A stretch of DNA of 64,000 nucleotides from Actinobacillus capsulatus DSM 19761 (lineage in GTDB: Bacteria; Pseudomonadota; Gammaproteobacteria; Enterobacterales; Pasteurellaceae), in NCBI RefSeq assembly GCF_000374285.1, contig NZ_KB893940.1, positions 47,733 to 111,732 of the forward strand, read 5' to 3'. The stretch's first letter is position 1; each line of letters begins with the position of its first letter. The translations under genes and the position numbers were made by a program. Below, piece by piece: positions 19,983-29,524 of this stretch. The notes under the pieces were generated by a model. It searched no databases and was not told the DNA's origin. It was given only the letters and a program-made list of their open reading frames with translations.

Positions 19983-21647
19983 TTACTCTAAACCGACAAT
20001 TTTCCAGCGGTTGTGAGACACGCCTTCCACTTTGCCTTTTTTCACGTTAGAGATGTAATCGATCATCATATTTTGAATGGTGCCGGCTTCGCTGCCCATT
20101 GCGACTTTAGATTCCCATAATACCGGGATTTGTTGTCCTTCCCATACGCCGCCTTTTTTGATGAGCTGTTCATAGCGATATGAGTTCATACCGAGTTTGA
20201 TTTTGCTGTCATCAGTGATTGCGGTGCCGTTGGCAAGGCTAAGATCAACAATTTTCTCGCCGCTTGGTTTGCGTAAATCAATGTTGAATTTTACGCCGCC
20301 GAAAATATCAAACGTGACGTATTTCGATTTGCCACGTTTTTCATTGATACGGTAGTCTTTATCTTGCGGCTGAATTGTATCGAAGTAATCTGCCGACCAG
20401 TTCATATATGCCTTGAGCTGTTTGCCGGTTACTTCATAAACGCTCACATCACCGCCCGCATAGCGATAGTTATAGATAATATCTTTTTTCTTAATATCGC
20501 CTTTGTCTAAACGTACGGTTTGGTGGTCGAAGGCAAAAGACACGACGTCCGCTTTACTGTAATGTTGTTGCACGTCATTAATCAATGAAGATAAACCGGT
20601 ATCTTGCGTGAAGGCAATCGCTACGCCGTGATTTTTACCTTGCGGAATCATAGTTTGTGCTGTTTCGCCAATTTTCACATTGTTCAAACGGCGTAATTCG
20701 TCATGATACGGTTGGTAAATTTTTTCGATTGCCGGATCTGAAGCCAATGCTTTAACCGGTACGGTTTTTGCATTTTTTGAAAGTAATTTCACTTTGCCGT
20801 CATCTGCGACATCAAAGGCTAAATCCACTTCTGAAACTACGGTACCGTAGCGGTGCGGTTCGGTAATCAGTGTATTTTTGATGGTTTCCGCCGAGACGTT
20901 TTTGTGCATATGACCGGCGATAATCACATCAATGCCTTCCACATTATTGACTAAATCCGCTACGCCTGTATCAGGGATATTATTTTCGTTTTCAATCCCC
21001 ATATGCGCTAACACGATAATCGCATCAACCCCTTTCGCTTTTAACTCGGCAATTTGTGTCTTCGCTTCTTCGCTTGGCGAGCTGAATTTCATCTCATCAA
21101 GGTGATGGGTATCTTTTTCGAAGGTTGCCGACATTGGTGTGGTTAAACCGATTAAACCGAGTTTTACACCGTCTTTTTCAATAATATCGGTTGCGGTTAC
21201 ATAACGTTTACCGTCTTTTTTGTAGTAGAAGTTGGCAGTTAATATTTTGGCATTAATGTCTTTAATGATTTCATTTAAAGCGGTCATACCGAAGTTAAAT
21301 TCGTGGTTACCTAAAATAAAATAGTCGTATTTCATTTCGTTTAATACTTTAGGAACCGGGTTGTCTTTGTAGTATTTTTTCGTTTTAGCAAAAACTTCTA
21401 CTTGGTTGTCTTGAATCGCATCACCGATATCGACTAACACTACATTTTTATTATTTTGGCGTACCTCTTTTACATAGGTGGAAATTTGCGCGTAAGAACC
21501 GGATTTGTCCTCAATATCCGCGCCATAGTTCCAAGGTACGATACGCCCGTGAACATCCGATGTGCCTAAAAATTTAATATTCACTTCTTTAGCGACTGCA
21601 ACGCTCGCCGCAGACAATACAAATAAAGTACTGAGTACTTTTTTCAT
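19983..21647 (-). CDS. periplasmic 5'-nucleotidase / metallophosphatase
   Basis: A 554-residue secreted calcineurin-like phosphoesterase fused to a 5'-nucleotidase C-terminal domain (UshA/YfkN group). Signal peptide MKKVLSTLFVLSAASVAVA. Metal ligands: Asp31 and His33 in GTSDVHGR, Asp in DIGDAIQDN, GNHEFN, AHMG, and GHMH. The C-terminal half carries the substrate-specificity domain. ATG 21647 is chosen because AGGAGAG precedes it and a signal peptide follows. It would strip phosphate from extracellular nucleotides or cyclic 2',3'-nucleotides so that nucleosides can be salvaged; the exact substrate is not evident. Confidence 0.87.
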   Translation of the reverse strand: MKKVLSTLFVLSAASVAVAKEVNIKFLGTSDVHGRIVPWNYGADIEDKSGSYAQISTYVKEVRQNNKNVVLVDIGDAIQDNQVEVFAKTKKYYKDNPVPKVLNEMKYDYFILGNHEFNFGMTALNEIIKDINAKILTANFYYKKDGKRYVTATDIIEKDGVKLGLIGLTTPMSATFEKDTHHLDEMKFSSPSEEAKTQIAELKAKGVDAIIVLAHMGIENENNIPDTGVADLVNNVEGIDVIIAGHMHKNVSAETIKNTLITEPHRYGTVVSEVDLAFDVADDGKVKLLSKNAKTVPVKALASDPAIEKIYQPYHDELRRLNNVKIGETAQTMIPQGKNHGVAIAFTQDTGLSSLINDVQQHYSKADVVSFAFDHQTVRLDKGDIKKKDIIYNYRYAGGDVSVYEVTGKQLKAYMNWSADYFDTIQPQDKDYRINEKRGKSKYVTFDIFGGVKFNIDLRKPSGEKIVDLSLANGTAITDDSKIKLGMNSYRYEQLIKKGGVWEGQQIPVLWESKVAMGSEAGTIQNMMIDYISNVKKGKVEGVSHNRWKIVGLE

Positions 21648-21789
21648 GATGCTCTCCTTGAGAGATAAGTAGGGATAGATAGATTCCAAGCTATTTTAGC
21701 TTAGGCCGATTACAATTTGTAATCAATTGAACGAGTTTTTCTGGAAAATGTGACCTTATCGACATAAATTGGAGTGTTTACGAAACAAG

Positions 21790-21834
21790 CAAGCGGTCGA
21801 ATTTCGCAAAAAATTTGCAAAATTTGACCGCTTG
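21790..21834. terminator. paired-uptake-signal hairpin after ubiF
   Basis: CAAGCGGTCGAATTT (21790-21804) and AAATTTGACCGCTTG (21820-21834) form a perfect or near-perfect stem 10 bases beyond the ubiF stop. Confidence 0.75.
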
Positions 21835-21844
21835 TAATGAAAAG

Positions 21845-23011
21845 CTATAAACCTATTGCATAGCGCAACGCTTTTTTCTTGAGAGGTGTGATTTTTTCCG
21901 CCAGTACCAAGCCTAAATTTCGGGCAACTTTTACCGGTAATAACTCGGTTTTGAATGCCTTATAAAAAACATCCATACCGGTTTGCATCAATAAATTGTC
22001 GGGTTTACGTTTATGTTCATAACGTTTAAGCACTGCTTCATTTGCAAAGTTTTCGCCTTTTTTGACCGCTTGTTCAATCACTTCCAATAACACTTGCACA
22101 TCTTTAAAACCGAGATTGACACCTTGCCCAGCAAGCGGATTGATCGTGTGCGCCGCATCGCCAATTAGCACCACACCGTTCTTGACGTAATGTTGGGCAT
22201 GTTGGCGAGTGAGCGGAAAACTAGCGGCATTTACTACTTCCACTTTGCCTAAACGGGCAGGGAAATGCTGCTGAATTTCAGCGGTGAGTTTTTCTGAAGA
22301 CAATTGTTTTAGCTGAGTAATGCGTTGCGGTGCGTCATACCATACGACACAACCGTTGTGATCTGATAGAGGTAAAAATGCACGAGGGCCGCTCGGGAAG
22401 AATTGTTGCCAGGTAACCGATTGTTGTGGTAATTCGGTTTTCACTGTGGCAAGCAAACAATGTTGGCGATATTGCCAGCTGGTTAGCCCAATACCCGCCC
22501 AGTTACGCACTTGTGAGTTTGCGCCGTCCGCAGCAATCAGCAATGGGGCGGTAAATGTTTGCTCATCAACGGTTACCGTCCATAATTGTTCGTGATAATT
22601 TGCAGAAATTTGCGAAAATCCGACCGCTTGTTGGCAGTTTGGATACTGGTTTAAGGCTTGCCATAAACCGAGCTGAATCGCATTATTTTCCACCATAAAG
22701 CCGAGCTTATCCAAGCCGATTTCCATTGCATGAAAAGCGGTATTAAACCCTTCGATTTCCCAAGTTTCCAAACCGTCATACGGGCAAACTCGCATTTGGC
22801 TGATCGCCTGCCAAGCGCCCAGTTCTTTAAGCAGTTTGACCGAGGTAATACTGATAGCGGAAATGCGTAAATCATAAGCGGCATTCGCATCAAATGAGGG
22901 AAGCGGATTTTTTTCGATTAACGCGATATTTAACCCTTGCTTCGCCAAGCCGAGCGCCGCCGCTGCCCCGACCATACCGCCACCGATAATGATAATATCC
23001 TGTGTTTTCAT
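21845..23011 (-). CDS. ubiF: ubiquinone-biosynthesis FAD monooxygenase (UbiF-like)
   Basis: A 388-residue FAD-dependent hydroxylase of the UbiH/UbiF/VisC group: GGGMVGAAAALGLAKQG dinucleotide fold near residue 10, RISAIS motif, and the second FAD motif LIGDAAHTINPLAGQGVNLGF. The early RISAISITSVKLLKELGAWQAI segment and PYDGLETWE are most like UbiF, which hydroxylates the demethoxy-ubiquinol ring at C6 (order within UbiF/VisC is a judgement). ATG 23011 behind AGGGGC is preferred over ATG 23023, which has no ribosome-binding site. Divergent from comM. Confidence 0.82.
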   Translation of the reverse strand: MKTQDIIIIGGGMVGAAAALGLAKQGLNIALIEKNPLPSFDANAAYDLRISAISITSVKLLKELGAWQAISQMRVCPYDGLETWEIEGFNTAFHAMEIGLDKLGFMVENNAIQLGLWQALNQYPNCQQAVGFSQISANYHEQLWTVTVDEQTFTAPLLIAADGANSQVRNWAGIGLTSWQYRQHCLLATVKTELPQQSVTWQQFFPSGPRAFLPLSDHNGCVVWYDAPQRITQLKQLSSEKLTAEIQQHFPARLGKVEVVNAASFPLTRQHAQHYVKNGVVLIGDAAHTINPLAGQGVNLGFKDVQVLLEVIEQAVKKGENFANEAVLKRYEHKRKPDNLLMQTGMDVFYKAFKTELLPVKVARNLGLVLAEKITPLKKKALRYAIGL

Positions 23012-23128
23012 TTTGCCCCTCATTTGCTGAATATTGATGCCATATTATAACGTTTTAATCACCGGAACTAACTCTATATTTAGTGCTTTTAGGATTTTTA
23101 GCTTGGATTTAATAGAGAGGAAACTTAT

Positions 23129-23150
23129 TTTTGCGATCCTGATCGAGAAA
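23129..23150 (+). promoter_or_regulatory. CRP-S (Sxy-dependent competence) site upstream of comM
   Basis: The 22 bases read TTTTGCGATC-CT-GATCGAGAAA. The Pasteurellaceae CRP-S consensus is TTTTGCGATC-N2-GATCGCAAAA, so the left half is exact and the right half has two mismatches. comM belongs to the competence regulon in Haemophilus influenzae, and the site lies 67 bases before the comM start, where expected. Confidence 0.8.
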
Positions 23151-23189
23151 AGCGATTTTGTTGCTGTGACGTAGAACATTTATCTTTTA

Positions 23190-23213
23190 CCCTCCTAACA
23201 ATTTTTAGGAGGG
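23190..23213 (+). promoter_or_regulatory. hairpin that sequesters the comM ribosome-binding site
   Basis: CCCTCCTAA (23190-23198) pairs perfectly with TTAGGAGGG (23205-23213) over a 6-base loop. The second arm is the comM Shine-Dalgarno sequence, three bases before the ATG. The stem should hide it in the free RNA, implying weak or regulated translation. Confidence 0.6.
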
Positions 23214-23216
23214 AAG

Positions 23217-24080
23217 ATGTCTTTAGCCATTGTTTATAGTCGTGCATCAATTGGTGTGGAAGCACCGTTGGTAACGATTGAAGTACATTTGAGTAACGGA
23301 AAACCGGGGCTAACGATTGTCGGCTTGCCGGAAACTACAGTAAAAGAAGCGGGTGATCGGGTGCGTAGTGCGTTAATGAATGCTAATTTTATGTACCCTC
23401 CGCAACGGATCACAATTAACCTCGCACCGGCGGATCTACCTAAAGAGGGTGGGCGTTTTGATCTGCCGATTGCTATCGGGATCTTAGCTGCTTCTGGGCA
23501 GATGGATTCGGATCGTTTAAAACAGTTTGAGTTTTTGGGGGAACTGGCTTTAACCGGTGCGTTACGAGGAGTTCACGGTGTGATTCCGGCAGTAATTTCC
23601 GCCGAAAAAGCCAAACGACAGATGATTATCGCCCGCCCGAATGTGAATGAAGCCTCGTTAGTTTCGAATGCCGAAACCTATTTTGCCAGTTCCTTATTGC
23701 AGGTGGTCAATTTTATGAATAAGCGAGATAGCCTACCTATTGCTCAGCAGATTCTGCAAAAAACGCAAGAAATTCAACCGCTTGTAAAACGTGATTTAAC
23801 CGACATTATCGGGCAACAGCACGCTAAACGAGCACTAATGATTGCGGCTGCTGGACAACATAATTTACTTTTCCTTGGGCCTCCCGGTACCGGCAAAACG
23901 ATGCTCGCCAGCCGTTTGGCGGATTTATTACCGGCAATGAGTGATGACGAAGCGATTGAAACTGCTTCGGTCACTAGTTTGGTACAAAACGAATTGAATT
24001 TTCATAACTGGAAAGAGCGCCCGTTTCGAGCACCACATCACAGTGCATCTATGGTAGCGTTGGTGGGTGGTGGTTGTTAA
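23217..24080 (+). pseudogene. comM: comM 5' part, interrupted by transposon
   Basis: The first 286 codons of ComM, the AAA+ Mg-chelatase-like branch-migration helicase needed to integrate taken-up DNA in natural transformation. The N-terminal domain and Walker A (GPPGTGKT) are present, then the frame runs from ...HHSASMVALVGGG into the transposon, adds one Cys and stops at 24078-24080. Walker B and everything after it lie 13.75 kb away at 37831. Removing the element and one target duplicate restores the frame exactly (GGG then SIPKPGEISL). The gene is therefore inactive by insertion alone. Confidence 0.95.
24070..24074 (+). repeat. target-site duplication, left copy (GTGGT)
   Basis: The five bases before the element are GTGGT, repeated at 37826-37830 after it. 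A 5-bp duplication is the hallmark of Tn7-family insertion. Confidence 0.93.
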
Positions 24081-24118
24081 ATATATAAAATCCAGTCAAA
24101 CAATATAAATAATTGGCA
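24075..24118 (+). repeat. transposon left end with probable TnsB sites
   Basis: Terminal TGTTAAATATATAAA, then TATAAATAATTGGCA at 24104-24118, which matches 14 of 15 bases with the right-end motif (reverse complement of 37802-37816). Repeated subterminal motifs are expected TnsB binding sites. Confidence 0.7.
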
Positions 24119-24182
24119 CTTGATATATAAGATCATTTATAATCTAAGAATCCGTTTTAAGTGTATGAAAAGAATATAGATT

Positions 24183-26006
24183 ATGTCATTCGTAAATAAA
24201 CTTATCAAAAATGAAGTCACCGATGAACCTTATGACGGTTTCTGTCCTGATTTTTCAGAATATTTTGACAAACTCAAATATCCTGATAACTACAAAGAAT
24301 TAAATCCAAGACCTACACCACCAATTCAAGGTAGCAGTTGGTATTCTCCTTCTTATAAATATATTGTTGTTTGGTATGATGACAAGCTGATTTTTCATCG
24401 AAAACACACTCAAGCAAACGTTAAGGTTAAGCTGGTAAATTTAACTCACCCTACTTATGGAGATGTTCCTAAACTTAGCGTGCTATACATTATCGTTCCT
24501 ATCAATATTCTTCATTATTTCTCTATCGGTAGTGTTTGGAAAAATGGCAAAGCGATAGAACAAGTACAATTAAACGAATATCTCATTACAGCGAATCAAG
24601 AAATTAGCGAAGAAAGAGATAACGTCAGCTATTGCTCTTTTAATGACACAAAACATCAAAGATATAACACCCCATTTGAACCCAACTTATACACCATCGA
24701 TTCAGATTGCAATAATTACAGACATGACCAAAATCAGCTAATCAAAATTCAGCAAGAAGGCACGAATTTTATTATTCATCCATTACAGCTTTTTTGTAGT
24801 CATTATGGAATGTCGGCAGATATAAAGAGAATCTTAGCCACATACAACTGGGATAAAGTTAGAGAGCGTTTTTATTTAGACGAAAACGAAGCGTCCTTAC
24901 ATTCTCAAAAACACGTTCTTTTACCAAAACATTTCGTAAAAAAAGATTCTATCTTTCTATACCACTTAAAATATGACCCAACCACATCATATAAAGTAAA
25001 GAAACTTAGTCAGGAGATACTTCTCTCACATCAAACTCATAGTTCTATCAACATTCCGTTTTGGCACACTCAACCCGTACAACTTAAAATTCGTGGGATT
25101 GAATTGGGTGACGCTGTATTGTGTGCGGAAGTTATTGGTATAAACCAGCCTGAAGGTGATGATATTTCACTTGTGCTATATCGCAATAAAAAAGAGAATG
25201 AAAAGAACATTTCCTCAAATGGAAATAAAAAACCAATTACCAAAATATATAAACGAGAAGTTAATACCGAATATCTCGGCACTAAGATTACAGATGGTGA
25301 ACCTGATAACAGAACATCACAAAGTATCAGAAAGAGATTTGAAGAACTAGGACGAAAAAGAATTATCAATACTGTTGATGTTCAACATCAAAACAACAAT
25401 CCATATCAAACGAAAGGAATACAACCTAAAGAAGCTAATGAATTAGGCTTTGGTGACCGATATGGTGCAGAGGGGAATGTTGGATTAGCGGCTTGCTATT
25501 TAGATGATTCGGCAGAAAGTAAAGATATAAAATTATATCGCCTCTGGGATATGGCAAAAGACTTCGCTTTGTTAAATCGTGGAACAGTACATTGGTTTAC
25601 ACCAAATAAAGGATTTTGTGACAATGATGATTTGGTATTTTTATCGTTAGAAAATGATACTGCTTTTGCTTATCCTGAAATTGCACTTGTGATTCGTATG
25701 GTGCTTGGTAACGAAACATTTTTTATCATAGATTTTTCTCAAAAATCACACGATATTTCAATGAGTGGCATCGCCTACAAAGAAAGCAGTAACGAAGATT
25801 TCATCAGTCTTAATGATATTCAAAGCAGTAAATTAGCGGAAATACTAAGTGAAGTTATTCTTAAAGAACAGTTACCAACAGAATACATTTTAGAACAAAA
25901 TCAATATCAAACCAAAATATCAACGTTTAGACACCCTACTGCCCAAAGTAGTAACTGGGTGTATAACGCAATAAACAAATTGACTACACGAGTATTATTA
26001 AAATAG
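24183..26006 (+). CDS. TnsE-like transposon protein (probable)
   Basis: A 607-residue soluble protein whose layout matches Tn7 TnsE by eye. A middle part runs FIIHPLQLFCSHYGM...LPKHF...FWHTQPVQLKIRGIELGD (compare TnsE HIPQLELARSLF...PPMQGWKLHVKG). A C-terminal domain runs from YRLWDMAKDFALLNRG through PEIALVIRMVLGNETFFIIDFSQKSHDISMSG to a final HP...W motif. TnsE directs Tn7 into mobile plasmids and replication forks through the sliding clamp. Here it sits 100 bases from the left end, apart from tnsABC-tniQ. No close sequence identity is claimed; if the likeness fails, it is an unknown cargo protein. Confidence 0.5.
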   Translation: MSFVNKLIKNEVTDEPYDGFCPDFSEYFDKLKYPDNYKELNPRPTPPIQGSSWYSPSYKYIVVWYDDKLIFHRKHTQANVKVKLVNLTHPTYGDVPKLSVLYIIVPINILHYFSIGSVWKNGKAIEQVQLNEYLITANQEISEERDNVSYCSFNDTKHQRYNTPFEPNLYTIDSDCNNYRHDQNQLIKIQQEGTNFIIHPLQLFCSHYGMSADIKRILATYNWDKVRERFYLDENEASLHSQKHVLLPKHFVKKDSIFLYHLKYDPTTSYKVKKLSQEILLSHQTHSSINIPFWHTQPVQLKIRGIELGDAVLCAEVIGINQPEGDDISLVLYRNKKENEKNISSNGNKKPITKIYKREVNTEYLGTKITDGEPDNRTSQSIRKRFEELGRKRIINTVDVQHQNNNPYQTKGIQPKEANELGFGDRYGAEGNVGLAACYLDDSAESKDIKLYRLWDMAKDFALLNRGTVHWFTPNKGFCDNDDLVFLSLENDTAFAYPEIALVIRMVLGNETFFIIDFSQKSHDISMSGIAYKESSNEDFISLNDIQSSKLAEILSEVILKEQLPTEYILEQNQYQTKISTFRHPTAQSSNWVYNAINKLTTRVLLK

Positions 26007-26040
26007 AAACTATGTAAATGCCCGTTTTAAAGGAATCATA

Positions 26041-26403
26041 ATGAATAAAACAATTTCCCTGCTTCTATCGGCTATATCAGGCTTTAGCTATGCTAATAGC
26101 TACCAATATAACAATAATCCATACTTTAATAATCAATATGGAAATATAGAAAAACATTACGACCCGCACTATATGTATAACTATCGTACTGGTATAGCTG
26201 GCAATTATACATATAACTACGATGTAGAGGATATAGACGGTTCAGGTGCTTATGGTGATTGCGATATGACTGGGAAATATGGTTATTGCATTATTGTGAA
26301 TGAATATGGCGACGTGGTTCAGGCTGAAGCTGAATGGATCGATTATGGTGTGATGATTGTCATTGATGAATATGGCAATGAGTATGAAATGGAAGCTCAA
26401 TAA
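26041..26403 (+). CDS. small secreted Tyr/Asn-rich protein
   Basis: 120 residues with an N-terminal signal peptide (MNKTISLLLSAISGFSYA, cleavage probable after it). The mature part is rich in Tyr and Asn (SYQYNNNPYFNNQYGN) and then acidic, with the repeated NEYGDVVQAEAEW / DEYGNEYEMEA theme. Only two cysteines, 10 residues apart, which could form a disulfide. AAAGGAATC precedes the ATG. It lies between the TnsE-like gene and the helicase, all on the plus strand. Family not recognised. Confidence 0.6.
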   Translation: MNKTISLLLSAISGFSYANSYQYNNNPYFNNQYGNIEKHYDPHYMYNYRTGIAGNYTYNYDVEDIDGSGAYGDCDMTGKYGYCIIVNEYGDVVQAEAEWIDYGVMIVIDEYGNEYEMEAQ

Positions 26404-26418
26404 AATAATACAACTATT

Positions 26419-29286
26419 ATGAATAACAAACAGAATAATTTAATTATATCCCCTAATTTTATAGGGAAACTTTTTGGAAAATTAAAACAAGTAGAGCTAA
26501 AGCGTGATGGGATTTTATATACATCTAAAAATGGAGATGTAAATCAATATCCAATCAAAGATATAAAGTATTTTCCTACTCTTAGTAAGAGCCTACTAGG
26601 GAATGTGATTAGCTTTAAATTAAATGAAACAGCTATTTCATTTAATCTCTTGTCAAAAAATAACATTGAGCTTTTTCATGAAAAATTAGAAGGTCTTATT
26701 GCCAATAATCTTGAAAATAAATTCAAGCTTATTACTGATAATTTCGATGATCTTACTCAAAAACAGTTTCTTAGAGACTCTGATATACCGCAATTAAATG
26801 ATAAGTTAAAACCTATTATTGCAAGATACTCCAAGGATAAAGAGATTTTTAATAAACACTTCAGTAGTAATTTGCTTAAGAAATTAGATTATATTTGTTC
26901 TATTTTTGAATCTAATGAACTAAATAAAGAGCAAATCAGAAGAGATTATGAAGACAATACTTTAAAATCTCGAAAGAATTTTTTTGATGTAGTTGAATCA
27001 AACCCATTAACACAACAGCAAAGACTTTCTGTTATTCGAAATAATGATATTAATATGGTTTTAGCTGCCGCAGGAACGGGAAAAACATCAGTGATGGTTG
27101 CTAAAGCACTTGATTTAATTGATTCAGGAAAAGCTACAAGTGATGAAATACTTATCCTTGCTTACAATAAAGATGCTGCGACAGAATTAACAGAACGATT
27201 AGAAGAACGAGCAAAACAAGCTAACTTAGAGTTAGCTGTACCTCCAAGTATATCAACTTTTCATGCTCTAGGGCGTAATATTATAAAAAGTTGCGGAAAA
27301 TCAGTTCGCCTATCTAAATTTGTAGAAGATACAGCCAAATTAGATTTGTGGTTTACTAAATGGCTAGAAAATTACATTAAGGAAGATCCTGATAATTTGC
27401 CATTATTCCTATTACTATCTTATCAGCCAGTCGATCCATTCCAATTTAAAACTAAAGGGGAATACGATAGATACATTCGAGATAATGAATATAGAACTTT
27501 GCAAGGTGAACGCGTGAGGGGTTATCAAGAATTACTTATTGCGAACTGGCTATTTATGAATGGTATTAAGTATGAATACGAACCTAGATATGTATCAAAA
27601 AGACGTATTGAGGTTGGATTCGATTATAAACCTGATTTTGGGTTAGGGGATGGTGTTTACTTGGAGCATTTTGGTATTGATCGAGAAGGTAGAACTCGCC
27701 CTGATATTGATTCTGTAAAATACAATGCTGATATTGAGAAAAAACGTTTACTACATGAAGAGCATAATACAATTTTACTTGAAACATACCATTACAATTG
27801 GACTGAGAATAATCTCTACAAACGTTTAGAACAGTTAATGCAACAACAATTCATCGCTATCCGTCCTAGAACAGATAAAGAATTAAGAGATGCGTTAGAA
27901 GAATCAGGTATCTTTCAAGAAGGAAAAAATAGATATTTAAAATGCTTGCAGGCTATTCGTACAGAAAGATTAAATTATGCACAAGTTTTAAAACGTCTGA
28001 CGGACGCCAAGATTGTGTATGCTAAAGAATACGCTACATTTTTGATGCGTATTCACGATGCTTATGTAAAACAATTAAGTGATGCTCAAGAAATTGATTT
28101 TGACGATATGATTTTACAGGCAACATCCCTAATTAAAGACGGTAGTTTTAAACCTAAATGGAAACATATTTTAGTAGATGAATTTCAAGATATTTCAATG
28201 GCTCGTTTAGAGTTATTAAAAGAAATTTACCAAAAAGGGCCTAGACCAATCTGGACTGTTGTTGGCGATGACTGGCAGTCTATTTATCGTTTTTCTGGTG
28301 GTAAATTAGAAGTAACTACTCAATTCAATAAGATAATTGGCTCTCATACACTGAGTAAATTAGAGAAAACTTATCGTTACAATAATAGTATTGCTGATAC
28401 CGCAGGGCATTTTATTATGCAAAATCCTGAACAATACAAAAAGAATGTTGTAACTCATACTCAAGTAAGTGAATCCTGTGTTCATTTACATGACTCTTAC
28501 ATTGTGAAAAATGGGGAGAAACAAAGCAATATCAGTTTAAAAGCATTCGAGATTTACAAAAAAATCCGTGAGCAGCATCCAGAGGCATCGATTGCAGTCC
28601 TTGCAAGATACAGATACCTAATCAAAGAAGCTAAAGATGTCATTAAAGATCAAAGTGTGAAGTTTTGGACTTTTCATGGTTCTAAAGGGTTGGAAGCTGA
28701 TTATTGTATCTTACTAGGATTCTTTCAAGGTAAAACAGGTTTTCCGAATGAAAATAAAGAAGAAGCTGTTATCGAAGCGTTATTACCAACGCTTGATGAT
28801 TACCCCCATTCAGAAGAGCGCCGTCTCTTTTATGTAGCTTTAACACGAGCTAAAAAAGAAAGTTACTTAATTGCAGATGTGAATGCCCCATCGGAATTTA
28901 TTAACGAATTATTATCACCACAATATAAACTTGATATAGTTTCTGATGGTTTCAAAAGTAAATATAGAAAAATCTTTAAGTGTCCTATATGTAGCACAGG
29001 GTACTTTGTGTTAAAAGTAGGAAAATTCGGTAACTTTTATTCTTGTACATCAGGATCTGTTTGCCGTTCATCACCTAGAATTTGTGAAAAATGTGGTTCA
29101 CCTTCAGTTGATACGGCAAACATGAGCATTTGCCAAAATCCAAATTGTCAAAACTCGTTCCCGATTTGCGATAAATGTGGTCGCCCTATGCGATTAAGAG
29201 AGGGTAAATTTGGTAAATTCTGGGGTTGTTCTGGATATGGCATTAAAGATGATCCATGTTCAAACACCCGAAAATATTTTATGTAA
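26419..29286 (+). CDS. HelD-like superfamily 1 helicase with nuclease-like insertion and zinc ribbons
   Basis: 955 residues. The N-terminal ~100 residues resemble the HelD (DNA helicase IV) leader. Walker A is AAGTGKTS (about 217-224). A segment at about 370-450 (YEYEPRY...YKPDFGLGDGVYLEHFGI) resembles a PD-(D/E)XK nuclease fold, with D and E but no clear catalytic Lys. Then VDEFQDIS (Walker B, about 586), VGDDWQSIYRFSG (about 615), HGSKGLEADY and YVALTRAKKE (about 805) complete the UvrD/Rep motifs. From about 855 to the end are CxxC-type ribbons like those of topoisomerase I. No strong ribosome-binding site. Likely a DNA repair or defence helicase; the role here is unknown. Confidence 0.82.
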   Translation: MNNKQNNLIISPNFIGKLFGKLKQVELKRDGILYTSKNGDVNQYPIKDIKYFPTLSKSLLGNVISFKLNETAISFNLLSKNNIELFHEKLEGLIANNLENKFKLITDNFDDLTQKQFLRDSDIPQLNDKLKPIIARYSKDKEIFNKHFSSNLLKKLDYICSIFESNELNKEQIRRDYEDNTLKSRKNFFDVVESNPLTQQQRLSVIRNNDINMVLAAAGTGKTSVMVAKALDLIDSGKATSDEILILAYNKDAATELTERLEERAKQANLELAVPPSISTFHALGRNIIKSCGKSVRLSKFVEDTAKLDLWFTKWLENYIKEDPDNLPLFLLLSYQPVDPFQFKTKGEYDRYIRDNEYRTLQGERVRGYQELLIANWLFMNGIKYEYEPRYVSKRRIEVGFDYKPDFGLGDGVYLEHFGIDREGRTRPDIDSVKYNADIEKKRLLHEEHNTILLETYHYNWTENNLYKRLEQLMQQQFIAIRPRTDKELRDALEESGIFQEGKNRYLKCLQAIRTERLNYAQVLKRLTDAKIVYAKEYATFLMRIHDAYVKQLSDAQEIDFDDMILQATSLIKDGSFKPKWKHILVDEFQDISMARLELLKEIYQKGPRPIWTVVGDDWQSIYRFSGGKLEVTTQFNKIIGSHTLSKLEKTYRYNNSIADTAGHFIMQNPEQYKKNVVTHTQVSESCVHLHDSYIVKNGEKQSNISLKAFEIYKKIREQHPEASIAVLARYRYLIKEAKDVIKDQSVKFWTFHGSKGLEADYCILLGFFQGKTGFPNENKEEAVIEALLPTLDDYPHSEERRLFYVALTRAKKESYLIADVNAPSEFINELLSPQYKLDIVSDGFKSKYRKIFKCPICSTGYFVLKVGKFGNFYSCTSGSVCRSSPRICEKCGSPSVDTANMSICQNPNCQNSFPICDKCGRPMRLREGKFGKFWGCSGYGIKDDPCSNTRKYFM

Positions 29287-29291
29287 AATAG

Positions 29292-29324
29292 CATGAAAAG
29301 AAGGGAGCTTAAACAACCTTCTTC
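29292..29324 (+). terminator. weak hairpin after the helicase gene
   Basis: AAGAAGG pairs with CCTTCTT across a ~12-base loop, five to ten bases after the helicase stop. The following sequence is T-poor, so termination would be inefficient. Confidence 0.4.
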
Positions 29325-29524
29325 TATATTGTATTGTAAAACATACTAGTTTTGTATATGATATACATGTTGTGAAATAGATTTTCGCTATTATTAGGAA
29401 TATTCGTTTATCAGCAAAACTGAACTAGCGTACGGAGTATCAGTGATTGCATTGTTTACAGTGTGATATGTTAATTTATTGACTAGAGCTTAGTAAAGAA
29501 ATGCCTGTAAATATCTGAATATTC

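Noticed and set aside
27990..28010. Second Neisseria DUS in the helicase gene (CGTCTGACGG)
   Set aside because: Only a partial match to GCCGTCTGAA and inside coding sequence; not a real DUS.
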